DNA of 64,000 nucleotides from Haberlea rhodopensis (GCA_907163345.1 CAJQUN010000059.1:3902189-3966188), one strand, 5' to 3'. Positions 11,324-22,211 are shown, counted from the first letter of the stretch. Notes: generated from the letters alone by a model not told the origin. A program made the numbers and translations.

Positions 11324-13936
11324 TGTAATGCCCCGAAATTAATTATATGCAATTTGAGCATTAATGATGTTAATATGATGAATTATGTTGATAATTGATT
11401 TATGTGTTGAAATTAATTATCATGTTGAAATGCTTAATCACATGATAGGCGTGGCCCGGGGGTTGCATTTCAGGGTGCATGTTATGCATGTTAGAAAATA
11501 AGGTGTTAACATGATTTAACTATGTTGATGGTTAATTATGAGGAAAGCATGATTTAGTGGAAGTTTAATGCATTTTTTGTAAATGCTTTTAAAATACCAT
11601 GTTGCGGTGTTTTATACATCATGTTAACTTTGGGGTATAATTTTAATATTAACCTTATAACCCCCTTTTCCCTCTATACCCACTTACTTTACCAATCACT
11701 TTTAAAAATCCCCAATTCATTCCTCAACCCTAACTCATCTCCCATTTTCGAAATTCACCAAGGAAGGAAGAAGAAAGCTTCACAAAAACTTTGTTTGTGT
11801 GATCTTTGTTAGGATTTGGAGCCTACAAGAGGTATGGAACCATTCCTAAAAGTTTTATGATGTTTGGTGTTGAAATGGGTTTGATTTTGAAGTAAATTAT
11901 GTGGGTTTGTTTTGGGTATATGTTGTTTATGGTTGGGGTATGATTTATGGTTATATGAGGATGTTTATTGAAGATTTGTAGTGATTTGGTATGGTGGGTG
12001 TTTGAATATTTGAGTTTGTTTGAGTTTGGGAAGGAGAAGGGTGAATAGTGCCCGAATATCGCGTGTGCAGAACTCGGCGATCGATCGGCGCCTTCAGCGA
12101 TCGATCGCGAGCTGCAAGGGCTGAAGGCAGTAGCCTTCAGCGATCGATCGCGAGTTTGGCGCGATCGATCGGCGAGGTCGCGATCGATCGGCGCAAACTC
12201 GGCGATCGATCGCGAATTGTAAAATTTTGTTGGGCGAGGCAGTGTAGTCTCGCGATCGATCGGGGCTATATGGCGATCGATCGCGAGACACCAAAATTGT
12301 TGTTTTTGGATATTTTTATGGGATTTTTGGATATTGGACTATATTTAGCTTCTAATATCGATTTGTATGGTTGTGTAGAACCATCCCAGGTACCCACAAC
12401 TTCAAGGAGATAGAGTTCTACAATCTCTCCACTTTCGGAATTAACGTACGTAAGAAGCGTACGGGCATCGGACGGTAACACACTCCTAACTATGACTATG
12501 CATTTATCGCGTAAGTATGTACGATGAAATGATGACGTTTACATGAAATGATGACGTTTACATGAAATGATGTTTATATGTTATGATGATTTAAATGATG
12601 TCACGATGTTATGATAAATAAGTCCACGATGAAGATGATTTTATAATGAATAAAGATGATAAGATGTTTAAGATGATGTTATGATAAGTAAGTCCACGAT
12701 GAAGATGATTTTATAATGAATAAAGATGATAAGATGTTTAAGATGATGTTATGATAAGTAAGTTCACGATGAAGATGATTTTATAATGAATAAGATGATA
12801 AGATGTTTAAGATGATGTTATGATAAATAAAGATGGTTTTTATGATGAATAAAGATGAGAAGATGCTTACGATGATATTATGATAAATGATGATGATGTT
12901 TATGATGGATAAAGATGATAAGATGCTTACGATGTCATTATGATAAATGATGATGATGTTTATGATGAATAAAGATGATAAGATGCTTACGATGATGTTA
13001 TGATAAATGAAGATGATATGACGTTACTATAACGATTATGATGAGACGATGATGTCTATAAGATGATAATGCTTATATGATAATGATGTTTACAAGATAA
13101 TGATGTCTATAAGATGCTATGATGTTTATGATGAATATGAAACTATGTTATTAAGAATGGTTGAATGTCCGGTGGTTATTATGGGCAAGCGAGGAAGGTC
13201 TTGCCGCTCACATAACTAAGCGAGGGGGTACATCCGCTATCAAGGTGTAGCGAGGGGTATCATCCGCTAAGCGAGGGGGTACATCCGCTATCAAGGTGTA
13301 GCGAGGGGTATCATCCGCTGAATAAAGAGATACATCCGCTATCAAGGCGTAGCGATGGGTATCATACGATGTGTTATGTCGAGCGAGGGGGCCAATTGTG
13401 CCGCTGTCATAATAGAACCGGGACAGTTCCACTTCTAATTAACATAGTTTGATGTGATCATATATGTGAAGTATGATTTTAATCATTTATGCCGAGAACT
13501 AACGATTATATGCATGACTATGAAACAGGGACAACCAAAGAGGGTTAATGCAATTAACCAGGAAGTATACGTTACCCATTTACTTCATGCATTTATTTAT
13601 ATGCCATTACCCTATGATGTTGAGTAATGTTGTACATGCTCACGATGGGTTGTTCCTGTAGGTACACATTTGGATTGGAGGGCTATGGGCAGGGTTGAAG
13701 AAGTGAGCTTCGAGATGCCTTATGAATTAGGATTCAGGATTTGGTATAGTCTCTACTCCAGGAGTAGTATAATTCTATAGCGCCATTCATTTGAGAATGT
13801 AATTAATTTGCTTGAAGTTTTATTTTGGCCTGTAATTCTAATAACTCACGTAATAACCGGAGCCCTAAGCTGTCTGTGATGCATGTTTAGCCCTAATTAT
13901 TTCTTGCTTATGATGTTAAGGTAGGAAGGCCCTACA
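11324..13936 (+). repeat. 3' LTR of the Tekay-like element
   Basis: 2613 bp, TGTAATGCCCCG...GGAAGGCCCTACA. It has three 70-bp minisatellite units (12623, 12693, 12763). By eye it matches the 5' LTR at roughly 99 percent outside repeat-number changes. The sequence just upstream (AAGTAGGTGAGTAA) is where a polypurine tract should be and looks degraded. Confidence 0.93.
12075..12292. repeat. GCGATCGATCGC palindrome cluster in the 3' LTR
   Basis: Counterpart of the 5' LTR cluster. It differs in the middle, where an 8-bp longer arrangement reads GGCGAGGTCGCGATCGATCGG, and in one stem base of the AAGGC-AGTA-GCCTT hairpin. The palindromes themselves are retained, and the weaker first copy (GATGGATC) of the 5' LTR is a perfect GATCGATC here. 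Confidence 0.9.
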
Positions 13937-13941
13937 GATAC

Positions 13942-14245
13942 TATTTAGTAAGTATGCTATTTCATTTCATCAATATTTATCCAAATTTATTTCCCTCAAA
14001 TAAAGAACTCATCGAAACAAAAATAAATTAATAATAAAACACAAAACAAATATTGTAAATTATGCGTGTGATTTAAAATAATAATATAGTTGATTTTAAA
14101 TAAATTATACTTAGTTATTAAGAAAGTTAGATATGTGGGTGGGAAGGGGTTACGTGTGAGTGGAGAAAACAATCGAATGAGGGCAAGAAAAGTATATGTC
14201 GCTTGTAAATATTTTTATGCACATCATCATTTATAATAATTTAAT
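13942..14245. other. AT-rich intergenic spacer
   Basis: No open frame, repeat or RNA signal that I can support between the Tekay-like element and the next MITE. Confidence 0.6.
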
Positions 14246-14724
14246 AGGTGAAAGCAGACAACCCACAACGTTTACATTTTTTAATATTTTATCCTCTAAC
14301 TTTTTAAAATCTACACTTAATCTCTTGAACAATTTTAAGTAGTGTACTTAACCCCTAAACTATATACGGTAACAATTTTCCCGAATATTCTGGCTACAAA
14401 TTCCATCACGTGCATCGTACATGCCATGGTCGAGGATATGTATGTATTTTCATGTATTTTCTGCATGAATTTTATGTGTACACCTATCAGAAAATACATG
14501 AAAAGTATTTTCACTCATAAAATTCCTACAGAAAATACATGAAAAGATATTCATACTCACGGCGTGAGACGCATGTGAAGCAATTTATAGTAATAATATT
14601 CGAATATTGTTTAGAATGTTAAACGTACTACTTAAAATTATTTAGAGGGTTAAATGTTATTTTGAAAGGTTATGATGTAAAGTGTTAAAGTGGTTAAATG
14701 TTTGTGGTTGTCCGTTTTTTACCC
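14246..14724. mobile_element. MITE with long imperfect TIRs
   Basis: The left end (AGGTGAAAGCAGACAAC) and the reverse complement of the right end (GGGTAAAAAACGGACAAC) align. The similarity continues about 130 bases inward through CCTCTAA and AATTTTAAGTAGT. An 8-bp direct repeat AATTTAAT flanks both sides (14238-14245 and 14725-14732), as for hAT-type insertions. No coding capacity. Confidence 0.68.
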
Positions 14725-15111
14725 AATTTAATGTTAAACTATAATATCTGTTAAATAAAAAAATATATAAACTAACATACTACTTATTTTAGACTAATAA
14801 TATTTAATTGGTTTATAAATAAGTTAAATTCATGTCTATACAAATTTTCATATGTCGCATTCAAATAAATTTATTTAGTGTTATGTTTAATAATAATATT
14901 AAGTGGTCAAATAAACTTTTACATCGTTATGGAGACAATTTTTTTCAACGTGGAACGATGAAACGAAGGTTTTTTTAAAAAAATAATTCAAAAAAAAAAT
15001 TATTTTCAAAAATACTTCAAAAATAAAAATGTGGCAAATATACCCTAAACCGCCGATTAAAAGAACGGCTGAATATTATCCGCTTCACGTAGAAGTGGCT
15101 CCTACACCATT

Positions 15112-15142
15112 GAGGAGCCGCCCTTACAAAGGGCGGCTCCTC
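15112..15142. repeat. Perfect 14-bp GC-rich hairpin
   Basis: Arms GAGGAGCCGCCCTT (15112-15125) and AAGGGCGGCTCCTC (15129-15142) with a 3-base loop, in the left arm of the foldback element. A partial additional copy of the arm (GGCTCCTACACC) lies just before. It has no counterpart at the right end. Confidence 0.85.
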
Positions 15143-15691
15143 TTTTTTTTATTTTTTTTAAATTTTATGTATATATATATATATATATATTATTAATATA
15201 ATATATTATTATATTACATATATTATATACGTATGTTTATTATTATTATATGTAATATATACATGTATATATATTATTATTATTATTATTATATATATAT
15301 ATTATGATTATTATTATTAGGACAAATTCTTAAATTTTTAAAGGTAATCTAAAATTGATCATCAGTCTCTGTGTAAGAAAACTTTTTATGTCAGTGCACA
15401 TGCCATAAATTGCATTAGTTCTAACTCTCTATTCACCTAAAATTACTAAAATACCATCGTTTTCTCACACGTAAAGTTGGTATGAAAAAAATACAATTTT
15501 GGTATTCAGTATAAATAAAGTTAGTATGAAACATATACAACTTTGGTACTAAGTATAGATACAAGTGATATGAAACCTATAATAATTTTTGTACTAAGTA
15601 TATATAAAATTGATATGTATTATTAGTATGAAACCTATACAATTTTCGTACTAAAATTTTTTCTTACTGTAATTGATATTTTTTTTAATTT

Positions 15692-15734
<43 letters not shown>

Positions 15735-16365
15735 AATATAATATATTATTATTATTATATATATTATATACGTATGTTTATTATTATTATATGTAATATA
15801 TACGTGTATATATATATATATATTATTATTATTATATATATTATGATTATTATTATTAGGACAAATTCTTAAATTTTTAAAGGCAATCTAAAATTGATCA
15901 TCAGTCTCTGTGTAAGAAAACATATTTAGTACCAAAGTTGTATATGTTTCATACTAATTTTATTTATACTGAATTTCATACCAACTTTACGTGTGAGAAA
16001 GCGATGGTATTTTAGTAATTTTAGGTGAATAGAGAGTTAGAACTAATGTAATTTATGACATGTGCACTGACATAAAACGTTTTCTTACACAGAGACTGAT
16101 GATCAATTTTAGATTGCCTTTAAAAATTTAAGAATTTGTCCTAATAATAATAATCATAATATATATAATAATATATATACACGTATATGTTGAGCCTTAA
16201 ACGCATGGTTGCGTTTAATGCGTTAAATTATCCCCGATCAATCTTTGAGTTTTGATGATCAACAAAACTTGTGTTTGTTATACTAATGCATCTACTTAGT
16301 GTGCAGATTAAGTGATGAAATGTAGTTTGGATTGAAGAATTTCAAGTGTGCATATTCTGGCCTGG

Positions 16366-16830
16366 ATCGCCCCAGGCGATGGTGATCATCGCCCCAGGCG
16401 ATGGGTGCCAGGAGGGGCATCGCCACGCACATCGACAGAGGCGATGGCTAGGCGAGCATGCGAGGAAGATCGCCCCAGGCGATGGTGACCAACGCCTGAG
16501 GCGATGTCAGCCATAGGGACTTTGCCCCCGCACATCGACTGAAGCGACGCCGAGGCATGGCGCGGGCATGCGCGCAGGGAGACCGCCCGAGGCGATGGGC
16601 TGACCCGCCCGAGGCGATGGGCTGAACGCCCGAGGCGATGGCTGGAACGCCTGAGGCGATGTGGACTTCGCCCGAGGCGATGCAAGATTTCAGGCTGCTG
16701 AAGCTACGGCCTTGGGATTTAATTTGGATCGCCTGAGGCGATCCACCAATCGCCTGAGGCGATCCGTGATTTTTGCTGACCGTTGGGGCGCGGCGATGGT
16801 GATCGCCCGAGGCGATGTCCGAGGCGATCT
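16366..16830. repeat. CGCC-YGA-GGCGATG palindrome array (5' LTR)
   Basis: More than fifteen copies of a short palindromic core CGCC(T/C)GAGGCGAT or CGCCCCAGGCGAT. The best copy is GATCGCCTGAGGCGATC (about 16728-16744), that is GATCGCC and its reverse complement around TGA. The density makes long spurious open frames on both strands (recurring HRLGRS), which I do not treat as genes. Confidence 0.9.
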
Positions 16831-16890
16831 TGGAGTGATTTCAGCCTTATGAGTAGCAACGGCTAGTAGGAGCCTTGGAGGCCTTCTACA

Positions 16891-16899
16891 CTATAAATA
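16891..16899 (+). promoter_or_regulatory. TATA box of the Sirevirus-like LTR
   Basis: CTATAAATA lies about 60 bases downstream of the end of the palindrome array, followed by a plausible start region. The same sequence is at 20572-20580 in the 3' LTR. Confidence 0.6.
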
Positions 16900-17576
16900 T
16901 GGATGCTTTGGAGCATTTTGAAGCTAAGGAACAAGCCTACAACTTATACAAAAGTCTTGATTATTATTATTTGAATTTATATTACAATCTCCATACATTG
17001 TTGTTGTATTGGAGCTTGTGATTCACTTCTTTGTTAGAGCTTGTGTTTCTTCGTGTGAGTACACCGTGAAGGTGTTTGTTGGTTTAATTCATTGTAAAGG
17101 TCCTCCAACACCAAAGCAAGTTGGAAAATTGTAAAGTCATCAACAAATCTTGTTGGTGCAAGTGTGTGGCTATCCTTGGAGCCCTTAAGGCCAAGAAGAC
17201 TCGTGAAGAGTGTTGGTAGCTCGGGAAGAGCTTTGTATACTGGTGAAGGGTATTGTGCTCGGGAATAACGTTGTGTACTCGGGAAGAGTAGTGTGCTCGG
17301 GAAGAGCGTTGTAAACTCGGGAAGAGTTGTTGTGTGGCTAACTTGGAGCCCTCAAGGCCAAGATCTATTGTTCTAGTGGAACCTCGGTTGGAGGTTATCT
17401 AACCGGGAAGAGGAGACGTAGGCGATTCATCGCCGAACTTCTATAACAAATCCTTTTGTTATCTATTGCTTTATTTCCTTTACGCATTTATTTATTTTTA
17501 TTCTTTGCATTTATCGATTGACTAAAGGCTTCCGCAAGCGCAAAATATTTTATTTTTACAAACCCATTCCAACAAG

Positions 17577-17590
17577 TGGTATCAGAGCCA
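17577..17590 (+). promoter_or_regulatory. Primer-binding site (initiator Met-tRNA)
   Basis: TGGTATCAGAGCCA, two bases after the 5' LTR. An exact match to the usual plant initiator Met-tRNA primer site. Confidence 0.92.
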
Positions 17591-17621
17591 TTTGATTTTT
17601 GTTTTAAATCAAAAAAATTTT

Positions 17622-19256
17622 ATGGCTAATCTAGCAAATGAGTTTGCTCAAGGTCAATCGACGAATCGCCCTCCGCTTTTTACGGGTGATAACTACGGGT
17701 ATTGGAAAAATAGAATTTCTCTATATATCCAATCCGTAGATTATGATCTATGGAAAATCATTGTGAAAGGTCTACATACTCCTTTAAAGGATGTTGGGGG
17801 AATTAGTGTTCCCAAAGAAATGGACGACTTCACAAAAGCGGATATGATGTTAATATCTCAAAATGCTAAAGCGATTAATATTTTGCATTGTGCTTTAGAT
17901 ATGAAGGAGTACAACCGGATTTCAATGTGCTCAACCGCTAAGGAGATATGGGACAAATTGAAAATTTGTCATGAAGGAACCAACCAAGTGAAGGAGACAA
18001 AGATAGACCTCCTTCAACTCAAATATGAGACATTTGAGATGGATTTCGGAGAATATGTGGATTCCATGTTTAGGAGGCTCACCCTTATCATAAATGAGCT
18101 TGCCCAACTTGGAGAGAAGTACCCTCCAAAGCAAATATGGAGGAGAGCACTAAGGGCCTTACCTAAAGAATGGGATGCAAAGAGGACGGCCATCATCGAG
18201 TCCAACAAAGGGGAGAACGCATCTTATGATCTTGATGAGCTCCATGGCACCTTGGTGACCCATGAGCTTGAAGTTGCCACAAGAAGAGAAGTGAAGGAGG
18301 AGGATAGATCCAAAAGAAATGGGATTGCCTTGGTTGGAAGGAAAGACCATTCCGATGATGATGATGAAGAGATGAGGTTGTTCACAAAGAAGTTCAAGAA
18401 GCTCTTCAACAAACATAGCAAGTCAAAGACCTCCAATGCCACCAAACAAGAATCCAAAAATGAGGTAACTTGTTACAATTGTCAAGAAATAGGCCATTAT
18501 GCTAACAAATGTCCTAGGAAGAAGAACGAGGACAAAGGCAAGAAGAAGGCGCTTATAGCCACATGGAGTGATAGCGACTCCGATGAAGAAGAAGCCAAAA
18601 ATCTTTGTCTAATGGCTCTTGGAGATATAGATGAAGAGGATGATGATGAGGTACCATCTTATGATGAATTATTAGATGCTTATAATGAACTCATTGATTG
18701 TCTTGGTAAAACCAAGAAGAGCAACAAAGTGCTTAAACTAGACTTGGCTAAGAAGGAAGAAGAAAACATTATTTTAAAAAACCAAGTACTTGATTTAAAG
18801 ACATCTTTTGCCAAGTTTAGTGATAGTAGTTTAAAGATAAATGAATTGCTTGGCTTGCAACGATGTAGCTTTGATAAAGCCGGGTTAGGCTACTCAAGCA
18901 AATCAAAATCTTTTTCAAGCTTTTTGGCTAAAGCAAAGCATGATTCTACTACGTGTAACTATTGTTGCAAAAGTGGTCATACCAAGAACAAATGTAGATT
19001 TGCTAGAATCCAATACCAACCTAACAAAAGGTGGAAATGGATCCCAAAGGTGCCTAAGGAAGCTAACCATCAAGGACCCAAAAATCAAATGGGTACCAAA
19101 GATCCCTCTATTATTAATTTGTCTTGTAGGGACAACCATGGATTGGAGGATGAAGGACCAAGCAACTCAAGGGAGGAGTTTATTCTATTCACCACCATAG
19201 AAGAAACGAGAGGCGTTGGACCTATGACAAGAACTAACTCTTGTCATCAAGGGTAA
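17622..19256 (+). CDS. Copia/Sirevirus Gag polyprotein (intact ORF)
   Basis: The structural capsid protein that packages retrotransposon RNA in the cytoplasm. The ATG at 17622 (MANLANEFAQG) gives 544 residues; an in-frame TTG lies upstream at 17592. The N-terminal half is a Copia gag (UBN2/DUF4219-like) domain with NYGYWKNRISLYIQS, TAKEIWDKL and LPKEWDAKRTAI. A CCHC knuckle follows near residue 284 (CYNCQEIGHYANKC), then an acidic and coiled-coil-prone linker (about 315-420). A second CCHC-like knuckle lies near residue 445 (CNYCCKSGHTKNKC). The frame ends with no pol fused or overlapping. It is the longest undamaged transposon ORF in the window, suggesting recent constraint on Gag. Confidence 0.9.
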   Translation: MANLANEFAQGQSTNRPPLFTGDNYGYWKNRISLYIQSVDYDLWKIIVKGLHTPLKDVGGISVPKEMDDFTKADMMLISQNAKAINILHCALDMKEYNRISMCSTAKEIWDKLKICHEGTNQVKETKIDLLQLKYETFEMDFGEYVDSMFRRLTLIINELAQLGEKYPPKQIWRRALRALPKEWDAKRTAIIESNKGENASYDLDELHGTLVTHELEVATRREVKEEDRSKRNGIALVGRKDHSDDDDEEMRLFTKKFKKLFNKHSKSKTSNATKQESKNEVTCYNCQEIGHYANKCPRKKNEDKGKKKALIATWSDSDSDEEEAKNLCLMALGDIDEEDDDEVPSYDELLDAYNELIDCLGKTKKSNKVLKLDLAKKEEENIILKNQVLDLKTSFAKFSDSSLKINELLGLQRCSFDKAGLGYSSKSKSFSSFLAKAKHDSTTCNYCCKSGHTKNKCRFARIQYQPNKRWKWIPKVPKEANHQGPKNQMGTKDPSIINLSCRDNHGLEDEGPSNSREEFILFTTIEETRGVGPMTRTNSCHQG

Positions 19257-19686
19257 AATTTATTTGATTTTCTTTAAAGAGCAATTCAAAAATTCATTGG
19301 CACAAATCAATTGTGATCAATAAATATTGAAGCTCAATATTCATTGGAGAAAAATGCATAACCCCTTAGCATAATTGGTAAGTGCATGATGTATGCTTAT
19401 CTTTTTATAGTAAGTAGCTAGATATGCTTTGCATTCAAATTTGAATATGCTATGTGAAAATGTGCTATAATTTGTTAAAATGCTTTGATATTGTCTATTT
19501 GGCATGAATGCATGAACATATGCACACATTGCAACTTTTAGAATTAATTGTTGAGTGCCTTAAACACATGGTTCACCTCTAAATGATTTAATCTTATTTG
19601 ATGAGAAACATGTGTAATTTGGAGCTATATGTCATCATATAAATTATGCCTTGTTTATTTGAATGTTATGCTTTTTGATTATCACA

Positions 19687-19910
19687 AAAAGGGGGAGAAT
19701 TTTGTGATAAACTTGAACCTTAATACATGCATAGTGTAAGGGGGAGAGCTTATGTATGCATGGTTTGAGGGGGAGAGTTATTTGTTTAATGGTTTACTTG
19801 ATAACTTGTTTGTTGTATGCAATTGTTAAGGGGGAGTTATTTTTACTCACATTTCATGCATATTACTTATTCAAGTTTATCAAGTTTTGTGATCATCAAA
19901 AAGGGGGAGA
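19687..19910 (+). promoter_or_regulatory. Five-fold polypurine tract array
   Basis: GGGGGAGA-type tracts occur at about 19691, 19740, 19769, 19830 and 19901, the last directly before the 3' LTR (AAAAAGGGGGAGATT). The first and last sit in similar contexts (ATCACAAAAAGG and ATCATCAAAAAGG). Multiplied polypurine tracts are known from Sireviruses; only the last should prime plus-strand synthesis at the LTR edge. Confidence 0.85.
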
Positions 19911-19911
19911 T

Positions 19912-21306
19912 TGTTGAGCCTTAAACGCATGGTTGCGTTTAATGCGTTAAATTATCCCCGATCAATCTTTGAGTTTTGATGATCAACAAAACTTGTGTTT
20001 GTTATACTAATGCATCTACTTAGTGTGCAGATTAAGTGATGAAATGTAGTTTGGATTGAAGAATTTCAAGTGTGCATATTCTGGCCTGGATCGCCCCAGG
20101 CGATGGTGATCATCGCCCCAGGCGATGGGTGCCAGGAGGGGCATCGCCACGCACATCGACAGAGGCGATGGCTAGGCGAGCATGCGAGGAAGATCGCCCC
20201 AGGCGATGGTGACCAACGCCTGAGGCGATGTCAGCCACAGGAACTTCGCCCCCGCACATCGACTGAAGCGACGCCGAGGCATGGCGCGGGCATGCGCGCA
20301 GGGAGACCGCCCGAGGCGATGGGCTGACCGCCCGAGGCGATGGCTGGAACGCCCGAGGCGATGTGGACTTCGCCCGAGGCGATGCAAGATTTCAGGCTGC
20401 TGAAGCTACGGCCTTGGGATTTAATTTGGATCGCCTGAGGCGATCCGTGATTTTTGCTGACCGTTGGGGCGCGGCGATGGTGATCGCCCGAGGCGATGTC
20501 CGAGGCGATCTTGGAGTGATTTCAGCCTTATGAGTAGCAACGGCTAGTAGGAACCTTGGAGGCCTTCTACACTATAAATATGGATGCTTTGGAGCATTTT
20601 GAAGCTAAGGAACAAGCCTACAACTTATACAAAAGTCTTGATTATTATTATTTGAATTTATATTACAATCTCCATACATTGTTGTTGTATTGGAGCTTGT
20701 GATTCACTTCTTTGTTAGAGCTTGTGTTTCTTCGTGTGAGTACACCGTGAAGGTGTTTGTTGGTTTAATTCATTGTAAAGGTCCTCCAACACCAAAGCAA
20801 GTTTGAAAATTGTAAAGTCATCAACAAATCTTGTTGGTGCAAGTGTGTGGCTATCCTTGGAGCCCTTAAGGCCAAGAAGACTCGTGAAGAGTGTTGGTAG
20901 CTCGGGAAGAGCTTTGTATACTCGTGAAGGGTATTGTGCTCGGGAAGAGCGTTGTGTACTCGGGAAGAGTAGTGTGCTCGGGAAGAGCGTTGTAAACTCG
21001 GGAAGAGTTGTTGTGTGGCTAACTTGGAGCCCTCAAGGCCAAGATCTATTGTTCTAGTGGAACCTCGGTTGGAGGTTATCTAACCGGGAAGAGGAGACGT
21101 AGGCGATTCATCGCCGAACTTCTATAACAAATCCTTTTGTTATTTATTGCTTTATTTCCTTTACGCATTTATTTATTTTTATTCTTTGCATTTATCGATT
21201 GACTAAAGGCTTTCGCAAGCGCAAAATATTTTATTTTTACAAACTCATTTTAAAAACGCTAAAGTAGCCAAGGAATCTCATTCACCCCCCCTCTTCGATT
21301 CCAACA
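19912..21306 (+). repeat. 3' LTR of the Sirevirus-like element
   Basis: 1395 bp with the same layout as the 5' LTR: palindrome array 20090-20510, TATA box 20572, GGGAAGAG repeats about 20900-21010. It keeps the CACCCCCCCTCTTCGATTCC segment before the terminal CAACA, which the 5' LTR has lost. The palindrome array is about 50 bases shorter. Confidence 0.9.
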
Positions 21307-21374
21307 GTATATATTACATAATAATAATAAACATACGTATATAATATATATAATAATAATAATATATTATATTG

Positions 21375-21404
<30 letters not shown>

Positions 21405-21409
<5 letters not shown>

Positions 21410-21992
21410 TGATTCGAGATTTTGACTATAAGGTAGAATAAAATGTTAATGCACAATAACGATAAACACACCATGATTTTTTACGTGGAAAACCCTCAAA
21501 TCGAGAGAAAAACCACGGGACCTAGTCCAGTATAAAATTTCATTATCTCGTCGATGATTTACAAGACTCTCTGGACACAAATAACAATCGCTCAATGACT
21601 TATACGAATATTTTTAGAAAAATAACAAGAAAGACCGAACAGACATAAATTTGCTCTCTTCGGAGTCTTTTTGCCCAGAAAAATCCAACCTCTGTGATGA
21701 GGCTATCCAAGGGTATTTATAGGGTTGTCCTCAGTAACCAACTCGCGGGAAATCAGCAACATGATTTCCTCGGATCGTGGCTTGACTAGAGCCAAACGTG
21801 TCCGAGAAATCCGCCCCATTAATGCACGTTCAATCCCAGCCGGTTAATTAGTTTTAATTATGACCGGGTCTTCCGCTACACTTTGACCAGAATCCCGAAG
21901 AGGGTTTAGCAGTTGTTCTGCTCGATAATTTTAGAGTTTGTATCTTCATAACTGGTTTTTACCCGAGAAAATCAATATGTCATATGACATCA
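21405..21992 (-). repeat. 3' LTR of the Tat-lineage element
   Basis: 588 bp on the minus strand, TGATGTCATATGACAT...CGAATCACATCA. The same length as the partner LTR, with about a dozen substitutions (roughly 2 percent). Confidence 0.92.
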
Positions 21993-22016
21993 CCTCACCC
22001 CCCTAAAGTAAAGCAA
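21993..22016 (-). promoter_or_regulatory. Polypurine tract of the Tat-lineage element
   Basis: On the minus strand TTTAGGGGGGTGAGG abuts the start of the 3' LTR, the expected place and composition for a polypurine tract. Confidence 0.75.
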
Positions 22017-22211
22017 GATGAAAGTAGTGAAATCTTGGTTTATTGTCTTCGGGTAAAATCCTGATATGCTCGGGATATTTTTACCGCCTAATTTTCCCGC
22101 CTAAAAATTTCAAAAAATCTTGCGACGTTTCGTTTCCCGAGGCACATCTATAACCGTTCATGGGATTTATTTTGAACGGTGTCGATTCAACGACTGTTCA
22201 AGTGGCCCCCC

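Larger units (their letters stand above)
5409..13936 (+). mobile_element. Ty3 LTR retrotransposon, Tekay-like chromovirus, defective
   Basis: A complete 8.5-kb insertion bounded by TG...CA LTRs with a perfect 5-bp target duplication, GATAC (5404-5408 and 13937-13941). The internal region is only 3.2 kb and is missing gag; PR, RT, RNase H, integrase and a C-terminal chromodomain-like segment are recognisable but broken. The domain order (PR-RT-RH-INT-chromodomain) and a Met-tRNA primer site place it among chromoviruses, most like Tekay. The two LTRs are almost identical, yet the interior carries many lesions. The last transposition was therefore probably of an already defective copy using another element's proteins. 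Confidence 0.93.
16188..17574 (+). repeat. 5' LTR of the Sirevirus-like element
   Basis: 1387 bp. Contains the palindrome array (about 16366-16830), a TATA box, and a set of ACTCGGGAAGAG/GCTCGGGAAGAG repeats (17215-17330). Compared with the 3' LTR it lacks about 50 bp just before the terminal CCAACA, while its palindrome array has extra units. Confidence 0.9.
16188..21306 (+). mobile_element. Sirevirus-like gag-only Copia retrotransposon (TR-GAG type)
   Basis: A 5.1-kb element with LTRs TGTTGAGCC...CCAACA and a perfect 5-bp TSD GTATA (16183-16187, 21307-21311). The interior has a Met-tRNA primer site, one long gag ORF and a multiplied polypurine tract, but no PR, INT, RT or RNase H. Multiple polypurine tracts and palindrome arrays in the LTR are known hallmarks of Sireviruses. 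With gag but no pol it must depend on a related autonomous element for movement. Confidence 0.9.

Noticed and set aside
15859..16141. A separate MITE with AGGACAAATT...AATTTGTCCT ends
   Set aside because: The inverted symmetry continues outward on both sides into the flanks of the nested retrotransposons, so this is the centre of the larger foldback MULE plus a local duplication rather than an independent insertion.
16386..16852. Open frames on both strands in the Sirevirus LTR (for example a 99-codon His-Arg-Leu-Gly repeat protein)
   Set aside because: They translate the CGCC-GGCG palindrome array, occur again in the other LTR at 20070-20387, and have no gene-like composition.
18159..18457. 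Ser/Leu-rich minus-strand ORFs within the gag gene
   Set aside because: Shadows of the sense gag reading frame in acidic, GAT/GAA-rich codons.
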